64,000 nt of DNA. Source: Mercurialis annua (lineage: Eukaryota; Streptophyta; Magnoliopsida; Malpighiales; Euphorbiaceae). The translations under genes and the position numbers were made by a program. Positions within the stretch are counted from its first letter, which is position 1; each line of letters starts with the position of its first letter. Under the pieces are notes generated by a model. That model was not told where the DNA came from and made no database searches. It saw only the letters and a list, made by a program, of their open reading frames with translations. Of this stretch, positions 59,864 to 64,000 are shown one piece after another. The stretch covers positions 52,046,052 to 52,110,051 of the forward strand of contig NC_065574.1 in assembly GCF_937616625.2 (NCBI RefSeq). The letters are read 5' to 3'.

Positions 59864-62690
59864 ATGTCTGGAGATGGACAAATCAGAGTAGAAGAAGGGC
59901 AAAATGAATATTTGCCTCCGAAGAATGAACCAAAAAGCGGTTTTTGCCATTCGAATGAAACAGTTCAGCTTCTCCAAAAGGTCCTTTTCTTTTTATGAAA
60001 TATTGTAATAGTGCCTGAACTTTTATAATTATTATTTTTCGATTACCGAACTACTAACAAATAAAAAATATAAGTTAAGGAATCCTTATGATTTTTTGGT
60101 AATATATATTTAAATATTGTGGCTGCAAAATAAAGGCGAGTAAGATGCCCAATTATTCGATTTAACCGACCGAATTGGTGATTTTTGGTGTAGTTCGGGG
60201 GATAAGTTAAATAAGTTCGGTTTTGGTTTTGATTATTTTCAGTTTTGGTTATCGGATCAATTTTAACTTTGAAAAATTAACCGAATTGAATAACTAAACC
60301 GACCGATATTTCAAAAAAAAAAATATGTTTTTGGTTCAATTTAGTTTTGAATTTATTTTAGTCATTTCAGTCTCGATTAACGATTAAAATATAATTTCAA
60401 GCGGTTTCGGTTTTAGGTTTAATTGGTTTTGAAAATTCCAATTTGATATTAATCGAACCGACCGAATGCTCAATTTTACCGAAAAATGACTAAAAACACT
60501 TACTTTACATATAAAGCTAATGGTGAATTGCTGGTGTAACAGTTGATAGCAGAGGCAATAGGGACATATATGGTGATATTTGCGGGATGTGGATCAGTAG
60601 TGGTGAATAAGATTTACGGTTCGGTTACATTTCCAGGCATTTGTGTAGTTTGGGGTCTCATTGTTATGGTTATGATTTACTCCGTTGGTCATATCTCCGG
60701 TGCACATTTCAATCCGGCGGTCACCATCACTTTTGCCATTTTTCGACAATTTCCTTACAAGCAGGCAATTTTTTTATCTTAACTAAATCAAAAATAGTAC
60801 TAAATTTTCACCTTATATTTAATGTGGAGCAAAGAGTTAATTTGGTCCCTTAACTTAGGTTACATGGTTAAATAACTTACTTTTAATTATTTTAATTAAT
60901 AAAGAACAATATTTTTTTTGTTCAATTAAAGACAATACATTGTGTATTTAGGTCGATTAAGGACAAATTTGGATCATCATGATCCATGAATTTGTTCTTA
61001 TGTATATTTTGACATTAATCGAGCTTAAAATAGAGGGCATTGTCCTTAATTGATTAAAAATGGCTGAGAGTGAATTATTTAACTATGAGTCACAAGTTTA
61101 TAGATGAGTTTACATCTTACTCATTTAATTTTAAAGATTTATTTCAACCTTCCAAGTTTAAGTTTTTTTTTTTTAGAAAAATCCCTCAACTATCAATTTA
61201 AAGTCCGTTACACTTTAATATGATATCAGTCAGACGACAGCACAGTTTTTGTTCAAGGTAATAACTAACCTAAAATTGACAAGTGAAAGTTTTTGTTTTT
61301 TCAAAATTACAAATTTGAACTCTTTTGACCTTTTATTTTAGGTTGGAGGGTCGAAATGAATCTTTATTAATTTAATTTTATGTCATATTTTCAATCTGTA
61401 TTATAATAATACTGAAATTAATTTTTATTTTTACAAACTGTACTAAAAAATCAATCGAATCGACTAGTTCATTTCAATTCAAAAATATTTATCTTTAAAA
61501 ATTTGATATTTTAGTTTAACTCGAACCGAATACACACCTGTAATTCCGATATTACCAAGTTAAATTCTGAAAAATTAGGGTTTGATTATTTCAGGTACCT
61601 CTATACATAATTACACAAGTGATCGGATCACTTCTAGCAAGTGGAACTCTGTACTACGTTTTCGATGTGCCAAAAGAGGCATTCTTTGGGACAGCTCCAA
61701 CAGGATCCGTTCTTCGTACTTTTGTCCTTGAAATTATTATTTCTTTTATGTTAATGTTTGTCATTTCTGGGGTGGCTACTGATACTCGAGCTGTGAGTAT
61801 TTTTGTAAATAATTAATTGTTATTTTCTTCTTCATAATTAAATAATTTAGGATCTAATTATTAATTAACAATTTAATTACAGGTTGGAGAATTAGCAGGA
61901 ATTGCCGTTGGAATGACGATCATGTTAAACGTCTTCGTTGCCGGGTACATTTTGCTATTTTAACCATTTTATTTTTCTTTATTAGGGCTAATGGATTAGA
62001 AGATCCAAGCATTTTTCGACTTTTTGCAATTCGAACTAAAATTTTGAATTTTAGCCCAATTTTCAAATATTTGATAAAATTTGTCATTTCACTTCAATTG
62101 ATTTCATAGTGTGTGCTCTATACTATATGGCCTCCATGTTGTCAAAAAATTATATCGACGTAGAAAATTTTAGTCCAATTGAAGCGAATGCTTAAATTCG
62201 CTAAAAAAATTTCAAACTGGACTAAAATTATAAAAACTAAAAAATGTTTGAATTTTTAGTCCATTAGACCTTTTTCTTAAATCATATTACAAATTAAAGA
62301 TTTTAGAACTCAAAAAATTGCATCATATTAATTTTAATTAATTTTGTTATGAATAATTTTAATTAAATTATTGATTCAAAGATATAGTCAATGTGCTAAA
62401 TTGAATTAATTCAGTCAAATTTTACTAACATATTTGAATATATTTTCTTGATGAGTATCGTTATTAAATTGTTCGATTGCAGGCCTGTATCCGGGGCGTC
62501 CATGAATCCTGCCAGAAGCTTGGGACCTGCGATTGTGATGCATTCATATAAAGGACTTTGGGCGTATATAGTCGGTCCGATCATCGGAATGGTCATCGGA
62601 GGATTTGCTTATAATTTGATTAGGTTTACCGATAAACCCTTGAAAGAAATAACCAAAAGTAGTTCATTCCTCGGGAGCTTTAAAGGTTAA
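59864..62690 (+). CDS. NIP subgroup I aquaporin (nodulin-26-like intrinsic protein)
   Basis: Exons are 59864-59980, 60543-60764, 61595-61792, 61883-61944 and 62483-62690; the join is 807 nt, giving 268 residues. Members form six-helix membrane channels for water, glycerol and metalloids such as arsenite. Both NPA boxes are present (96-98 and 208-210). Aligning around them gives the selectivity filter W76, V196, A205 and R211, the W-V-A-R set of NIP subgroup I. The C-terminus ITKSSSFLGSFKG resembles the nodulin-26 site phosphorylated by calcium-dependent kinases. The N-terminus is hydrophilic, as usual. The ATG is the first methionine in frame; five exons are normal for NIPs. Intron 2 (60765-61594) starts with GC while the other three start with GT. 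Introns 1, 2 and 4 hold repeats. The family call is firm; the transported solute cannot be read from sequence. Confidence 0.95.
60150..60485. repeat. AACCGA/TCGGTT-rich dispersed repeat in NIP intron 1
   Basis: Repeated AACCGACCGAATT, TTCGGTTTTGG and inverted AATCGAACCGACCGAATG fill most of intron 1. Related blocks occur at 2.46, 5.63, 16.4, 31.1 and 39.8 kb. They look like a non-autonomous fold-back family; the superfamily was not settled. Confidence 0.5.
60836..61125. mobile_element. Fold-back element in NIP intron 2
   Basis: The left arm has GGTCCCTTAACTTAGG, GTTAAATAACTTAC and AATTAAAGACAA. Their inverse reappears as TTGTCCTTAATTGATT, GAATTATTTAACTATGAG and CACAAGTTTATAG. The centre is itself palindromic (GGATCATCATGATCC). 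The ends are approximate and no target duplication was settled. Confidence 0.55.
61134..61369. mobile_element. Second fold-back MITE in NIP intron 2
   Basis: AAGATTTATTTCAACCTTCC at the left is inverted at the right as GGTTGGAGGGTCGAAATGAA followed by TCTT. The flanks share ATTTAATTTTA (61123-61133 and 61370-61380), a possible target duplication, although such AT-rich strings recur by chance. Confidence 0.5.
61984..62275. mobile_element. Fold-back MITE in NIP intron 4
   Basis: AGGGCTAATGGATTAGAAGA at the left pairs with the inverse of TTTTTAGTCCATTAGACCT at the right, and the arms continue inward with CAAGCATTTTT and AAAAATGTTTG. No clear target duplication was found. Confidence 0.55.
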
Positions 62691-62801
62691 ACAATACAAC
62701 CACTTCATCACATGCATAAGAGAAGCATTGTTATTGTATACACCTAGGTTGTTTTCTCCTAGATTTCATGTGTACATATTTTCTAGAATTTGTGGAATTT
62801 T

Positions 62802-62807
62802 AATAAA
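62802..62807 (+). terminator. Candidate poly(A) signal of the NIP gene
   Basis: AATAAA lies about 110 bases after the stop codon, at a usual plant 3' UTR distance. Confidence 0.45.
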
Positions 62808-63463
62808 AATGAATGTGATGTGGGCGTGTTTGAAAGTTGATCTTAAATCAATTGCGAATGACTTCTAATTAAACGATATGGGGATTTTTAAATGCTTCGA
62901 AAGTATTCAAACGCTGAACTAAACGAAAAATTTGAAGTTAAAAGATATTTAGTCGCCTTAATTGGAACTGAATACAAAAATTAAGAAAAAATTGCATTAA
63001 TTGAAGAAATAAATATACAAATTTAAAGGAAATTTGCTGAAATGTTTAAAAAAGGAAAATACATAAGATTAAAGTGTTTTGTTTGAGTTGTTCGGAGTTG
63101 ATGACTGGTCTCTCACTTGATTTTTTTTCCCATTTTTTTTTATAAAGTTTATTCAAGCTTTTTACAAATCGTTTCTAACTTTTTATGTAACTTGCAGGTT
63201 CATAAAATTTTCCATGTCCAACAAAGTTCAGAATCTTTTGTTGTTCTCATGACTTGAGTGGTTAAATTTTGTTTTAAACGCTAAACCACGTTTTACTTCT
63301 AGTAGCTTTAAATTTTTGAAATCTAGTATGTAACATATAATTTTAACTGTAGTTTTTATTTAAATTGACTTTTTATTGAGTTACTTTATAACAGGTTTGT
63401 AGAAATAGATGTCACCAATATGAAATAATTAACACGTCCATAATTTTATAGTTTTTGGATTAA

Positions 63464-64000
63464 ATGCGGGGTCCCATCCATAGTTGTGGTTTTCATACAC
63501 GTCCTAAGCCTTTCCGCTCAATTGATGCTTGGTGGGATCATACAGATTTTGCTAAGTTTGTAGAGGTTAGTTGGATGTCAGTTTGTGAGAAACACACTAA
63601 TCTCACTTTGAGATTAAAGGAGCTTCGGCACTGCATTAAAATTTGGAACCAAACTATTTTTGGTGACCAAAATAAAAGGATTAATGAGCTTACAACAGAG
63701 ATTTTTTCGAAAGAAGCCGCAGCTGACCACCACGCGATTTCTGAAGAGGAAAGGATGGAGATTGGAAATCTTAAATCTGAGCTTTGGAATGCGGAGAAAA
63801 GGGCAGATTCAATTTGGCTTCAGAAGTCTAGAGTAAATTGGAGCAATGCAGGAGACAGAAATACAAAATTTTTCCATAGTGTCGCCTCCAAACACTATAG
63901 AAATAACCATATTTCTAGCATCCAGGTGGAGGATTCTGTTTTTGAGGAGCCTGCAGACATTCAGTTCCATATAAGAGATTTTTATAAATCTCTTTACGGC
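63464..64000 (+). mobile_element. LINE (plant L1-like) ORF2 fragment, running off the window
   Basis: This frame is open for 179 codons to the last base and is preceded directly by TAA. It encodes the linker between the endonuclease and reverse transcriptase domains of plant LINEs: W-W-DH-DF and W at the start, a charged helical middle, then KSRVNWSNAGDRNTKFFHS and DFYKSLYG, the usual lead-in to the reverse transcriptase. No endonuclease domain lies upstream, so the copy is probably 5'-truncated near 63460. No stop or frameshift interrupts the visible part, so it may be fairly young. The 3' end is outside the window. Confidence 0.9.

Larger units (their letters stand above)
60765..61594 (+). 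other. Non-canonical GC-AG intron 2 of the NIP gene
   Basis: The junction reads AAGCAG/GCAATT at the donor and TATTTCAG/GTACCT at the acceptor. It joins FPYKQ to VPLYI in frame, as in other NIPs. No GT near the donor would keep the conserved protein. AG/GCAA fits the known strong consensus of GC-AG introns handled by the U2 spliceosome. Confidence 0.8.

Overview
This window is nuclear DNA from a flowering plant, most likely a eudicot. It is very AT-rich, genes are far apart, introns have plant-type borders, and all three intact genes are plant families. I could not fix the genus. No prokaryotic features, CRISPR array, rRNA gene or functional tRNA gene was seen. Three complete protein genes, all on the plus strand, occupy about 10 kb. 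(1) 13027-17140 is a four-exon HD-Zip class II transcription factor of the ATHB17/ATHB18 type (227 residues). (2) 41683-44658 is a six-exon canonical PIN auxin efflux carrier, closest by eye to PIN3/4/7 (653 residues). (3) 59864-62690 is a five-exon NIP subgroup I (nodulin-26-like) aquaporin (268 residues), one of whose introns starts with GC instead of GT. Each was rebuilt exon by exon and the reading phase closes at every junction. Nothing shows that they work as a unit. HD-Zip II factors and PIN3-type carriers both act in shade and auxin growth responses, but their proximity here may be chance. The rest is mostly transposon debris and simple repeats. 1-12.6 kb: a tRNA-derived SINE with a 16-bp target duplication, the C-terminal domain of a dead hAT transposase, fold-back elements and two Stowaway-like MITEs. 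17-28 kb: a Mutator-like MITE, a 1.5-kb ATGATAAT-type minisatellite, a compound CG/CA/TA microsatellite, a degenerate AGTAAAC/GTAACC array, a PPR-like gene fragment and a 5'-truncated LINE with 13-bp duplications. 28-41 kb: fold-back elements, a second SINE copy, and a Stowaway MITE nested inside an older fold-back element upstream of the PIN gene. 44-59 kb: LINE RNase H debris, Stowaway, Tourist and hAT-like MITEs, including a G-run-rich one. 63.46 kb to the end: a LINE ORF2 fragment that stays open and runs off the window. I did not find a new multi-gene system. The observations most worth following are: the GC-AG intron; a set of very short poly(T)-led insertions flanked by 9-18 bp duplications, which look like extreme 5'-truncated SINE or LINE insertions; six or more fold-back families with 9-10 bp target duplications; a nested MITE with a matching unoccupied site elsewhere in the window; and the three-copy repeat just upstream of the aquaporin gene.
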